Part shown: positions 12,643 to 27,663 of the stretch, in pieces
How the letters are laid out: each line of letters opens with the position of its first letter
Position numbering within the stretch: position 1 is the stretch's first letter
Source of the DNA: Paralichthys olivaceus
Lineage: Eukaryota; Chordata; Actinopteri; Pleuronectiformes; Paralichthyidae
Direction of reading: 5' to 3'
Length of the DNA: 64,000 nt
NCBI RefSeq assembly: GCF_024713975.1
Contig: NC_091099.1
Coordinates: 12,133,501 to 12,197,500 of the forward strand
Translations under genes and position numbers: made by a program
Notes under the pieces: model-generated
Told to the model about the DNA's origin: nothing
Databases searched by the model: none
Seen by the model: the letters and a program-made list of their open reading frames with translations, nothing else

Positions 12643-14175
12643 CTCAGAGTCCGAAAGGAAGTCCCGCCGACACGTTAACGGTGCATCTCACTGGTCCCGG
12701 GAGGAGACGGTTCGGGTGGGTTCGGCAGCACCGGACGATGGATGCCTGCTGGTCTCTGTGAAAACTCACCTGGTGGAGGGGACAGCCCACGTGAGCCGGT
12801 GACGAGGAGCCCACACCTGAGTGGGCAGGTGAGATGGTTCTGATGGGGGGGGGGGGGGGGCTCTCAGCTGATCACCTCTCAGGTCACATCGTGTTCACCG
12901 GTACCGGTAAGTTTCCGGTTGACCGTGTTTCCTGGGTGGGAGAATTTTGACGTATGAGCTACGAGCTGTGGTAAACGGTGATGGCTCTGAGCCAATCAGA
13001 GGGCAGAGATTCTTAACCCAGTCTCAGCTGTTTAAATTGTTGAAGAATTCTAGTTTACAGACTCAAGCCGAGGACTAAACATATAATATGTGTTTTTACA
13101 AACAAACGATCACATTAAAACACAAAAACGTTTCACATTTTATCAATCACCACTGTGCCGATGGAGTGTTGGGGAAATATTTGAGTGGACAAACAATTTT
13201 GGAGATTCAGGGGTAAACAGTGTTGCAGCCAAATCCAATGCAATTGAAGAAACTGGGGACCAATTCAAACGTAACAAACAAACAACAGAAGATGCCTCCC
13301 GGTGCTCCTGTGGTGTCATCCAAGTGTCCAGAAGCTCCGACTTTCAAATTCGACTCGACACCATGTTTTTAGCCTGAATATCCTCTGATATTGTCCCCCG
13401 GAGTCGTGTTTGTGTGGATCAAGAATTAAACGATAGACTATCTGTCCCATTGTTTATCCAGCTGTAAAGATCCTGACAAAACTGCACTCCAAATGGACAA
13501 GACAATCAGTGTGTTTGATAGTTTGAGACTCATCCAAACCAAAAGCACATGGATCAACATCAAAACTGAACCTTGTCATCGCTGTTAAAAGTTTGATAAC
13601 TCAAAGGAAAGTTTGGCAGGAACTAATCTCAACGGTTTCAGTGGTTCCTAGCACCAACTATAAATATTTCTAACCTTTAAAAACAGTTAGCTCATCACTT
13701 ACTGTGATTAAACAATATAATTGTACACAGAAAAATACAAAAAATTGAATAGTGTAAAAGTAGCTAGCTGGTTTAGCATTGTTTCACATTTTTGTATTCA
13801 GCAATGAAGCTAGCTTAATGTAACTTTCAGCATAAATACAGTTTTACAGTCATAAAGTAATATTACCTCTCAGATAGCTCATCAACTTGTTACCCAAGAC
13901 TGGCAGTGGCCCAATAAACTAGTTTACCACTAGGGGGGGCCTGAGACAGGACGTGTTTCCAGGGGGACATAAAATAGTGACGAACCCCGCTGAGGTTTGC
14001 TCCAGGTCAGGTGTCTCCTGGGAGGAAACCATGACACACGCATCGTGTCATCTGTGTTTTCATTTGAATGTGAGTATCTTCAAACCCCTACACGTGTATT
14101 TAGGCAGCTGGACAAACTGGAGGTGTTTAACCTCGGTGGGTCTTTACCACCGACTGCGTTTCAACAGGCTGAGAG
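12643..14175. other. Region upstream of OTOGL
   Basis: Upstream of the OTOGL start codon. It has a 16-base G run (12845-12860), then AT-rich sequence. The 13.25-13.8 kb part looks like an interspersed repeat, but I cannot name it. No conserved coding sequence was seen. Open frames at 13090 and 13953 have no recognisable similarity or codon pattern. Confidence 0.5.
12845..12860. repeat. G homopolymer
   Basis: Sixteen consecutive G, about 200 bp upstream of the OTOGL start codon. Confidence 0.95.
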
Positions 14176-16016
14176 TTGTTGCATTAAGGTGGTTAAATAA
14201 GAGATATTATCATTTCTAATGCAAGTTGTTTATTTTTTCCCATTGGATCAGTAGAATTTGTGCCTATAAACGCTGAGGAAGTCACTGATCATGATGTTGG
14301 AGTACAGCCCAGGTGAGAGGAATGCTAACATGCTAATATAAGCAGTTTGGCATCATAGTTTATTGACAGGTTTCTCAGCAGAATCACAAGAATACAACTG
14401 ATTTAAGGTCATTTTTCAGATATATGTGAGTTAGGTGATTTCATTTCAAAGTCACACTTTATAACAGTTTCTTTCACTTCACCATCAAAGAAATAATGCA
14501 AAGTAAAGCCTTGCAGTGTGAAGTTTATAAAAATGACTTGTATTTAGTCAGTCCAAAGTTAACTGTGTGTCATATTAGTCCACCCCTGCACACAGGATCC
14601 ATTATGAGTATTTGCACTGCATGTGGTTGTGCTTGCCTCTTTTCTTAATGTGCTTGTGTTCCGATTGTTCGCATGAGTTTTCTAAAGTTGCAGTGTGTTT
14701 AGTTTTCAAGGCCAGAACACATCTAACTAGATCTCTTGAGTTTTGCAAACTGCTGGTGTGTGTAGGGACTCAACCTTGTCTGTCTGTCACATATGTGAAC
14801 TTATACAAAATGTATTTTGGACAAATATCAGAGGACTCACCATGTCCAGTCTCATTGTACCATGTATATGTGATATTTAAGAAAATGTGGAAAATGGCCT
14901 TGGGTGATACTTTTTACTTAAAGGTTTGGTAAGGGTACATTATAATAGTAACATTTTTGAGTTAAAGTGCATGTTATTGTGTTATTTATGTGCGTGTGTG
15001 TGAGTGAGAGAGAGACATGCCTCAAACTCTCCATAGACATGATGTGCTGTGCTGCTCCTCATTTATATTTAACAATTAAATAGTCCTCTTCCACAGCAGA
15101 CATCTTGACTTGTCACAGTAGGAAGGTCCCAGTTGTTTCTGGTAACATTAACAACATCTCTGTTCTGTCATTGGTTCTTTTCTAAAGCCCCAGTAAATAA
15201 ATTGAATAATTTACACCTGTGCTCTTCCTAAAATATCTTATAATCGAATGTTGGCTAGGATCATGAGCATGTAGTATCAGCAAACATCACACATCATCTA
15301 AACAACAGCTGTTTGACAAACATGTGGTGCAAACGTCACAGATAATATGAGATAACAAGGTGGATGATGTTGTACATCTAAATGAATTGCACCAAGACCA
15401 GCAGCAGAGAAACAGTATGTGCCTGGTAAAAGAAAATTGACCTGACATAGCTTGATGATACAATAAAAGCTAAATCTGCACAGTATAATACAGTCCCACC
15501 CATTGTAACCCCATGATACTATGGTTGATAAGCTCATAATGCTTACGGAATTGTCCATCCTCTGTGCAGGGGTGGACAAATATGAGGGAGGACACACAAT
15601 AAACTTTGGAATGACTCAATACAAGTCATTTATATAAACTATACTTTACATTTTTTCTTTGATGAAGAAGTGGAAGAAAGTGTTATAAAGTGTGTCTTTG
15701 AAATTAAGTATCCCCTATTTATCACGTAAATATCTGAAGACTAAAAATGAACTAGAATCACTTGTATTCTTGTTGTGATTCTGGCCTCTTTTGGCATTTT
15801 GGTCGTGATGCTGCAGAGAAACCTGTCAATAAATCATGATGCCAAATTGCTTATGTTGGCATTCCTCTCATTCTAGGCTGTACTCCAACATCATAATCAG
15901 TGCACATCCTCAGCTTTTATAAGCAGAAATTCTAATGGAAGATGGTCCGATGGGATATAAATGTAAATAAACAACTTGCATTTATAATATCTATTATTTA
16001 ACCACCATAATGCAAC
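14176..16016. mobile_element. Large imperfect inverted repeat, probable transposon-derived
   Basis: The left arm (about 14176-14608) matches the reverse complement of the right arm (about 15532-16016) along its length with small indels. Shared words include GATGTTGGAGTACAGCC, TTTATTGACAGGTTTCTC, AATGCAAGTTGTTTATTT and CCACCCCTGCACA. The ~920 bp between the arms shows no transposase. This is either a non-autonomous element with long terminal inverted repeats or two copies of one repeat inserted tail to tail. It sits between OTOGL and the synaptotagmin gene. Confidence 0.75.
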
Positions 16017-16441
16017 GGTGAATGTTATGAAAGTACTAACATAATAGCTCATAGCAGTCAAGGTAATCTGTAATTTGATTGTCCTTGGGATTGTCTCTCT
16101 CTGCAGGTCGGTGTTACGTGCATTGTGAATTAATTTTGAACAACTGGACAAATGTAAATAAACATTAAATAGGTTTTGAAAAAATCACATCTTATTTAAT
16201 AGCATTTGTACCTGGTGATACATCTTTTATTACAAGTCTTTATGACATAAGCAGTAGGCAATAACTGCAGAATTTAAGTCCATAATAGTGATTCAGAGAG
16301 TATCTAGGCTAAAACACAGAATAATTGGTACATTTACTCAGTTAAGTAGCTTTAATTTTTTTCATGGGATTTGTAAAAACATAAATTTGAAGTAGATGAG
16401 GTAAATGCTGCAAGATTTCATAGCTCAGTGGGTTCACAGTT

Positions 16442-19607
<3,166 letters not shown>

Positions 19608-19655
19608 TGTTTGATAATTGACAGCAGATCCAGAATTAAACTGGCCAGAGAAGCT

Positions 19656-22090
19656 GGAGAGACCGGAGAAGACGATTAAGTCACAACATGTGCAACATAC
19701 ATTATATTTCAACATAACAGAAACAGCAATAACTTCCTCCATATGTGGGAGCCATCTAAACGATTCACAAATACACATTAGAGCAGATTTCTAAAACGCC
19801 ATCGATGGATGTATTTGAAGCAATAATGTGCTTATGGACAGGGTATGAATATCGGTGTCAAATGACTTCTCCTGTTTCTGCTGGTCTGGCACAAACTTGA
19901 ACACAGGATATGCAAACTGCTGTCTCTGCCAAACCTGCTGACATGAAGGGGAGAGGGCAGGACTCGAGAGGAGGAGGCGAGGGAGACGCAGAGTAGAAGC
20001 GTCACACGTGGACCTCTGCTGTTCCTCTGTGAGCAGCCAGAGGTGATGATCGTGTACCAAGGTCATGCTCTGTGCACATTAACAAAGGATCGAAGCCAAG
20101 ACTGAACTCTGAAATAATGTTGTGATATGTTATTTTCCACTCCGCAGTAATCAGGATGTGGGGCTGAATCAGCAGACGTGATCTCAGACTTTACACTGGA
20201 TACTTTACCATTTTTTTCTGGAAAGTCAAAGGCTATTACAGGAGCGAACAGAAAAATGTATGATGCATCCAAATGGATAATCTCACATGTTACAGTTGTC
20301 TGATACTGATCGTGTATTTTGAACAATATTTCAGATTCTGATTTGGTCTTTTGAAAGTGTTTAGGGATGTTTGTTATGCCAATATGAAACAAACATTACA
20401 CAATTACCTACGCATTCACAAAGTAATTATTTACTAATTATTTATGAATATTAGTAAATGTATAAATCATATTTTTCTCATTTTTACTGCAGACTCAGGT
20501 TATAGGGAAAGACTGTCGCACCATATAGACCTAACTTCGGTTGTTAATGCAGCTTTACACTTAATCCAGCAAGTTTGTACATTTGACAGTAAATAAAATG
20601 TTCCATCTGTATTTGCAAAATGTCAATTTTAAGACACTTTTAGAAAAAACTGTTTTTCTTGTGGCTTCAGAGCACTGTGTAATTTGTCAGTGAAAATAAT
20701 TGAATCTGGATTTAGAAGTTGCTCATATTGATTGTGCACATCCAGTAAACAATAGAATGACCTGCATTGACCTGATTGCTATTATTATTAGCAGCAGCAA
20801 TCTTTTGTGCATATTTGTTAGTATTCAGTCAGCACATTCAAAAGAGAAAGAAATCCGAATTTTGATTATTCAAAAAAAGAGAAAAATTAGAGACATACCT
20901 GTATTCAGTGGTCTCAGCAGCAGCGTTTAGACTCAGGTATTCCTTTTCTTTACAGAGGAAAGAGGAGGAGGAAAAACGATAAAAGCAGAGAGGTGGAGAA
21001 GAGCAGTGAGGCAAGTGTCAGCCCCTTTGTTTTTGTGTCTCCAGTTCTGAGACAACAACAGTGCAGGTGTGTGAAGCTGCATCAAGAGAGAAAGAGAGAA
21101 AGTGAGAGGGTAGGACAAGATGGAGTTGAGGGTGAGATCAGTAGCTTGGTCATCTTGTGTTGCTTCCCTCTTTGTGTGTGTGTGTGTGTGCGCGTGTTTG
21201 CGTGTAAGGGGGAAAGAAAAATGTGTACTTTTCTGTCCACTCAGGTCTCATGGGACTGCTGGTCCTTATTTCTGACGTCCCACCTTTTGTGACCCTTTGT
21301 CCCACCCCGACAGGTCAGCGGGCCACCGATGCATATTCATTAGTGTAGCGACATGGCTTTTTATGGTCTCATTAGCATAGTGAGAGTTCAGCATTAGAGG
21401 ACATTTACATTCAGCGTGGACGGCTCTGTATGTGAGGGCATCTGTGCATCTGGCTGTACGGCTGCACAACTGTCTCATATCTTTTATGTATAGATGATGT
21501 TGCCTGATTTAGAAACTTAGGATGTGGTTTCTACAGCAACACAGAGATCAAGTTCCAGCCCCGCCCCGTTCACCTTGAGGTACCAGAGATGCACAGAGAT
21601 GCCGAACAGAAAGAGAGAACGAGAGACGGTGGGAGGATGGGCAGGGAAACAGTGAGCTCGACATCACCTCTGTCTGTCACGCAAAGAAATAAAACAGAGT
21701 TTTAAATCTGTTGCGGGTGTCACTCCTTTAAGTGGTGCAGAGTGGAGGCCAGTTGATTTAAAGCTGTAATGAAGTACTTATCTGAGGGTATAGATAACCC
21801 ACTTTTAGGCATAAGCTGTTGTATGCCTGTAGTAAATTGAGCTTTTTTATTAATAGAATTCACAATATATATAAGAAAGGGTGCTTGGAGAGAATATATA
21901 TGAAATATATATATATATAATATGTGAAGACAAAAAGATCAGTCAACTTTTAATATACAGTATAAACAATATGTGGTTGGTGTTTAGAGATAGAAAAACA
22001 ATTCGTAACTCCGGACGCTGGGTGGCACTATAATCCGATACATCTCCACAATAAACCACAGAAGAAGACTGGTCTCCAGGATACAGAGGA
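19656..22090. other. Interval between synaptotagmin and BBS10
   Basis: Shared upstream interval of two divergently transcribed genes. Apart from the candidate untranslated exon near 20.9-21.1 kb and a short GT tract at 21174-21195, I see no coding sequence. The 21.85-21.95 kb part is AT-rich. Confidence 0.5.
20899..21110 (-). other. Candidate 5' untranslated exon of the synaptotagmin gene
   Basis: The coding exon has a 3' splice site at 19654-19655 (CTCTCCAG, minus strand) 46 bases before the ATG, so at least one upstream non-coding exon exists. A good 5' splice site (ATACAG/GTATGT, minus strand) after 20899 is the best candidate donor. The exon's upstream limit cannot be seen. Confidence 0.4.
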
Positions 22091-25000
22091 ATGAAGCGTC
22101 CTCCTCTTGGACTAATGGTGAGTTCTGTAAGATTCAAATCGTGTTTCACATTTAAAAGACTGTTTCGGTTTATTTGACAATGCGTTTAAGTCACGTCTAT
22201 GTATGAACGCTTGTAATAAATTAAACTCCCCTTAACCGCGACGAGAACGTTGATTTAGCCGGGTTACCTAGCTAGCAAATGCTAACGATACTAGTGTTCT
22301 CAGTAGCGAGTTTAGGAAGTTTGCGGTCGTGTAAACTACTGATCAGTGACAGTACAAGTACACGGGCAGGACTAAAGGAGCAGTACAGGTAGTTTCTTGT
22401 TGCTGCAGTGGTGGAGCTGATGATGTGATGGCACATTACTGTAAAGTCACAGACTCTTGTAGTCACTTTTAAAGTGATGTCTTAATAAAACACAGCAAGG
22501 CTCTGTGCTGATTTGTGGATCTGTTGAAGCTAAATTAAAGTCTATAGTATCTAGCATACATAAAGTGTGTCTACCACATGAACGCTGTACTGAGTAAAAT
22601 GTTACAGATACGATATATACTTGTCTAGGTATTGTACAGTTGATATCATATGTGAACAGATATTACTGTGTAAATGAGAAATTGAGGCTCATTGTGTTAA
22701 GTGTAATTGTTTGTGTCTAAAACTAAAGACGGTTTCTAAATGTAAGCGATTGTCCTAAATAGACAACAGTTGAATGTCAATGGTGATAAAATCTAATTCA
22801 GTCTTCCACATGATGAGCCAAAATGTTATATCTGCACACTGTATATGATGCTGAGTCCCTAAGATGACTTGTTTTAAAATTTAAAAAAATCCTGTGTTTG
22901 TTGCCTGTTTAAAAGATTCTATATGCATAAATGTTTTTGTAGAGAATAGGTTAAAGGTTCAGTGTGTAAGATTTAGGACTATTGGCTATGTCTGTCAGAA
23001 AACTACAATTTGTATTATTTAGATTCTAAATAATACAAATTGTAGTTTTCTTTACCCTAGAATGGGCCCATTATATTTAAATACTTTATATTTATGTTCA
23101 GCTGCAACATGCAACTTCACCACAAGATGTCTCTAAATTCTAAATGCTCAACCTAAATCCTGTTTGTTTTCCAGGTTGTGGAGATGCTACCAGTACATCA
23201 TCTTCACCTCAAGCATGTCCTCCAGACAGTTTGTACACTAGAGGCAACTGTCCTCCGCAGCTTTGGTCCAGAGGGAGGACAGGTGCTGTTCACCCGAGAC
23301 ACAGGACAGGCTATGCTGAGCCGCAGTGGAACATGCATCCTCAAAGCACTGCGACTTGAATATCCACTGGCTAGGTGAGACACAGACATTTACTTTTTCC
23401 TTCTACAATAATATTTATCAAGTGTAATTTGTATTTACATTACATTTGTGTGTTCTTCATTTTAGGATGGTGGTGGAGTGTGTCTGGAAGCATAGCAGTG
23501 TAACAGGGGATGGATCCAAGACCTTTATCCTGCTGCTGGCATCATTACTGCGAATGATTCATACAAAAGCTTGCAAGGAGCCTGACATGTCTCACACTTA
23601 TAACTCTAGGGAGGCAGCAGAAGCTGCCACTGCACAGCGCTTTGCTGATGAACTGCTCACATTTGCTTTGGAAGAATTGGAGGATCTCATCGCTTTAGGA
23701 GTGGCCCCGTATGGATTCTGTGTTTCGTGGGAGGATTCCACTGCAAAAACACAACCAGCTCCTCACTCAAACACTCACTGTGTTCAAAAGCTGCTGGCAT
23801 CATTCTTTCACACTCGTCTCAGTCACACCCACTGTCACTTCATAAGCAACCTCACCTGTGAAGTGCTCAGGCACTGGACATTTAAAAATGACCTACCTTC
23901 CTCAGCACTTCACTTTGTAAATGACAACTTCCCTGCATTGCATACGCCTGTATCAGGCTTCCCTATTAGCTGCTCACGTCTGATTGAGGGGCAGGTCATT
24001 CACAGGGACTTTGCTGTGCCCTGCCCTCAGACTGAAGACCAGCCAGTTAAAGCTGTAGTTTTTACTGGGTACCTACAGCCAACAATACTCAGTGCTGGAG
24101 AAGTGCTTAAGGTGGGATGTGGAGGCCAAGGGACTGAGGAGAAAAGTATTGTGGAGTTTAGTGCCTGGTCAGAGAAGTCACTACAGTGTATCATTGCAAC
24201 CCTGCAGCGTTTGGGTGTCTCTGTGCTCCTGTCTGCGGTGAAACAGTCTGCGGCTGTTCTGGCTTTGGCTGCACAGGCACAGATGTGTGTTGTGGAGTGT
24301 ATCAGCCAAGATGAGCTGGCCCTCTTTTCCAAACTAAGTGGAACCACACCTGTGTCAGACTGCTGGACAATTGAACCACTGAATGTTTCTACTCTGACCT
24401 TTTGCCGGCCAATACTACTGGGAGTACATAGGTATGATAACATGTTGCTTCTTTTTCATATACATATACCTGTTGTTCCAGAAATATACACAGTGTTTAA
24501 AGAAATGTACATCACAAGGCTTTGATTTTCAGTGAACTCTTCATCTGGTTTCCATCAGAGAAATGAAAATGGCCCCTCATAGATGTTGAATGCACTGATT
24601 GTAAGTCGCTTTGGATAAAAGCGTCAGCTAATGTAATAATGTAATGTAAAATGAAATCTCTTGTCCTCTTCCACAGATATGTTCACGTGGCTTTCCATGA
24701 TTTACAGAAGAGGATCACAGTCAAACCCTGTAGTCTGGTCATATGTGGCGCAGGGGAAGGGCAGACAGACCAGTGTGCATGTGCATTTCAAGATGCCATC
24801 CGCATGCTACTTGTAACCTTCCAGCCCATGGGAAGGACTTCAACTACAGCATCAAATAGAACATATCAGTTTCACAATAGCACTTCTTCACATACAGCTG
24901 ATCACTCTGATAGAACCACCTACTCATCCTCCAATGCGTTTCTCTCTCAGCAGTGTGTGTTGGAGCCAGGCTGTGTTATACTTGCTGGTGGGACATTTGA

Positions 25001-25517
25001 GTTTCTCTTAAATCATGCCCTCTTACAACGAGCCCGCTGTTGCCTTGTTTCTGATGGTACAAAGATGAGTACCCCTGCTGTTTCCCAGCTCTTGGCAAAT
25101 GCTCTCCTGAGTGTACCACAACAGATCTACTCCCACAATGCGCGACATTTCCTGCAGATTCAAACCAGCATCCTCAGTTTTCTTCCAAAAGATTCCCACA
25201 CGTTCAGTCTGCTATATAAACAAAAACCCAGCACAAGTCTCATACAGGCTTATTGTACCAGTGAATTTCCTGCAGCGGATTGTAAACTGAGCATGCATTG
25301 TTGTAGAAGGACTGACGTTTTATCCAAAGCTTTTATGTTGGACTTGGGCCTTGAATCTGTCTCTTGCAAATACCAGCTGCTTCTGGCTGTACTGCAGTGT
25401 GTCTCGAGTCTCCTCCGGGTGGACATGGTGCTGCACACACACACTACCTTACACACACAGTCACGCAGACCCGCAGACATTTCCTGGGAGGGCTCAGAGG
25501 ATGAGGCTGAAGATTGA
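22091..25517 (+). CDS. bbs10: BBS10, chaperonin-like Bardet-Biedl protein, complete
   Basis: Group II chaperonin-like protein that helps assemble the BBSome, needed for ciliary trafficking. Four exons join in frame: 22091-22117, 23175-23374, 23466-24431 and 24677-25517 (677 residues; human is 723). Recognisable landmarks are FGPEGGQVLFTRDTGQAMLSR near the N terminus and TGDGSKTFIL, a variant of the chaperonin GDGTT nucleotide loop. Others are the SAVKQ stretch, RYVHV at the last splice junction (human RYVHL), and the C-terminal ESVSCKYQLLLAVLQC with an acidic EDEAED end. Intron phases agree throughout. The first exon gives only nine residues; an internal ATG 12 bases into exon 2 could also start the protein. 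It is divergent from synaptotagmin and about 2.5 kb from that ATG. Confidence 0.94.
22930..23140. mobile_element. MITE-like fragment with 27-bp perfect palindrome
   Basis: The segment begins TTAAAGGTTCAGTGTGTAAG, a familiar edge of a teleost non-autonomous repeat, and ends near ACTTCACCACAAGATG. Inside it, arms 22997-23023 and 23025-23051 are exact reverse complements with one base between them. It lies at the end of BBS10 intron 1, about 120 bp before exon 2. Confidence 0.7.
24560..24655 (+). repeat. Teleost retroposon 3' tail
   Basis: Contains TTGTAAGTCGCTTTGGATAA and AAGCGTCAGCTAATG followed by TAATGTAATG repeats, a very common teleost short-element tail. It lies in BBS10 intron 3 (24432-24676). 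Confidence 0.7.
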
Positions 25518-27663
25518 GATTGTATTGTGTCCTTTGCTGAAAACCATAAACATTTTTTCTTGGTACTTACTCAGCTATCATTCAGTTGATTATTAAGTTA
25601 TTATTTGCTCTTGGCTATTACAGCTAATTTTGTAGTTTATAATGTATTTGTAATCATTACAAGTTTTTTGCATTACTAGAGAGTCAGTTATTTATAATTA
25701 TGGCAGTACAGTTGTTTAGTGCAGTTCATAGGCCACTAAATTTGAATTCCTGTAGACCTCTGCCTTGAATTAAGGCCATGTTTGGCAATAACAGTAAAAA
25801 GAAAATTATGAAGTGTTAAAGTACACAACGCCCAGTTGTTATCAAATGCAAAAACATTTAAGTGAAATTGTTTTGTAAGTTGATGTTGGCTCGTCTCTTT
25901 GTTACTTTCTATAACGGTCTCTTTTTTTTACTCCTTATCTCAGTTTTCCTGCCCTCTTCCGTGTGTCAGTAAACATTCTGTTGTATTAAAGTCACACATG
26001 CTCAACAACATGGACACCCCTTTTTGTAATTAGTGTTATCTCCATAATGGGGGTGGGGCATCACACTAGGCTGTCAACAACCAAGTCAAAGCGCACTTCC
26101 TCTTATCAAAGGAATGCTGCTCTGACCTCTTTTTGGGGAAGTAGTGACTCATGAAACATTAACTAGAATAACAGACATCCACAAACATGCACTTTACTGT
26201 AATCTCTGTGTGGAACTAATTTTGATCACACATTCTCCAGAAATTGATTACGAAAGGGTCAAGTCAAACAAAGACAGTTCTTGGCCTGTTTGATCTTGTA
26301 TATCAAAGAGGGGAAACCTGGATGAGTTTTCTGATTGTTGTTTTCCATTGTGCTTATGGAAAAGAACCTGAGTGTTTTCTGCTTTGTCACGGCACTCACG
26401 CCCTAGGAACCCCTGCAGGACCATGATACAAACAACTTACTGTTACATTCCAAGCAGAGTTAACGTATTATTGAAAACTTTGCCTTTAATCAGTCAGAGA
26501 ATAGGCCTGATAAAAAAAATCCAAGTTCATTTGACTGCACTGATTGCATGCCACAAAGGATTACAAATATGTTGCAGGCATCAAGTCCTCCAATTAGTCC
26601 TTGTAGTGTTTTACTAATGTTTCAGTGAATCTGTCATAACCTTTGACCCAACCGTTTGGTTCAGGTGTCTCTGTAACATTCATCACAGCCCACCAAACAA
26701 AATCATATATGTGGGCGATGCACACTAATGCTTTTATACAAATGATGCTCCTAAAAGACAAATTAAAATTATTTGAATTGAATAATACAAAACCGTCAGT
26801 CTTGAATTAGTACATTTTGTTTATTTGGTTCTCAATAATTTTTGTCTCTGTGAAACATAGTGCATATGGTATAAATCAAGCAAGTCTCTGTAAAATGAAA
26901 TGGACCTTATAAAATACACAATCAAACCACACATACCATTTAAACATCTAAGATTAAAAATGTTTTGCTGATTTAAAAAAAAAGCAACATTTACAAAATG
27001 TGACCAAAAATATTGAAGGCATTTTAAACAAGTGCGAATGAAATAATGGGGGAAGTAAGGAAAGGAATAAATGAAATATCCTAATGACAAAGAAACTGAG
27101 ATGCTACACAAATACCTAAACAGCCACAGCAGTTCACTGCTCAGCATTGAACTGGCTACTCATCACCGTGGTTTGACGTCAGTGTTGTAAGAATAGCATC
27201 ATAGGATTTCATTGGCTGCTGCTGTTTGGTGCTGAAGTGTTGCTGGTTGCCTTTTTCTGTGACCCTGGACCAATATTACTCTTCTTGCCAGTGAGTGATC
27301 ACGAGTGGTAGCAGTAGAAATGTGATCAGTAAATAATATAATCCTTTGTTTAGATATTTAGCAGTTCACAAAGCACTAATTTCAATCAAATCACCACAGA
27401 TTGCGTATTTCTTTACTACTTAAGCACATACGACACTCGATCTATAGTTGGGTCTAAAAACCACATTGCATTTATCTAGTCCAGGAAAGTGTCGAGAGTA
27501 TAGCTGAAGAATAATCTCATAAACAACAGAAATATCAGCACCCAGTCTCTACTTATGTTATGCCCCTTGAACAAGCAGTGTTTCTATTGGAAGTGGAGAG
27601 TCTGGGACTCAAGGAATGACATCATGCAATATTAACAACAACATGTGGTGTGCGGGGCGGGTG
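25518..27663. other. Interval between converging BBS10 and CD9
   Basis: Holds the 3' untranslated regions of both genes. ATTAAA near 25985 could be the BBS10 poly(A) signal. TTTATT at 26820-26825 (AATAAA on the minus strand) could serve CD9, giving an ~850-base 3' UTR. No further gene was seen. Confidence 0.45.

Noticed and set aside
13953-14219. 88-codon open frame upstream of OTOGL
   Set aside because: No recognisable protein, no splice partners, and its end overlaps the inverted-repeat arm.
14612-14932. 106-codon open frame in the centre of the inverted repeat
   Set aside because: Considered as a transposase remnant, but it has no catalytic motif or similarity that I can recognise.
24027-24443. 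138-codon minus-strand frame opposite BBS10 exon 3
   Set aside because: Antisense shadow of a conserved coding exon.
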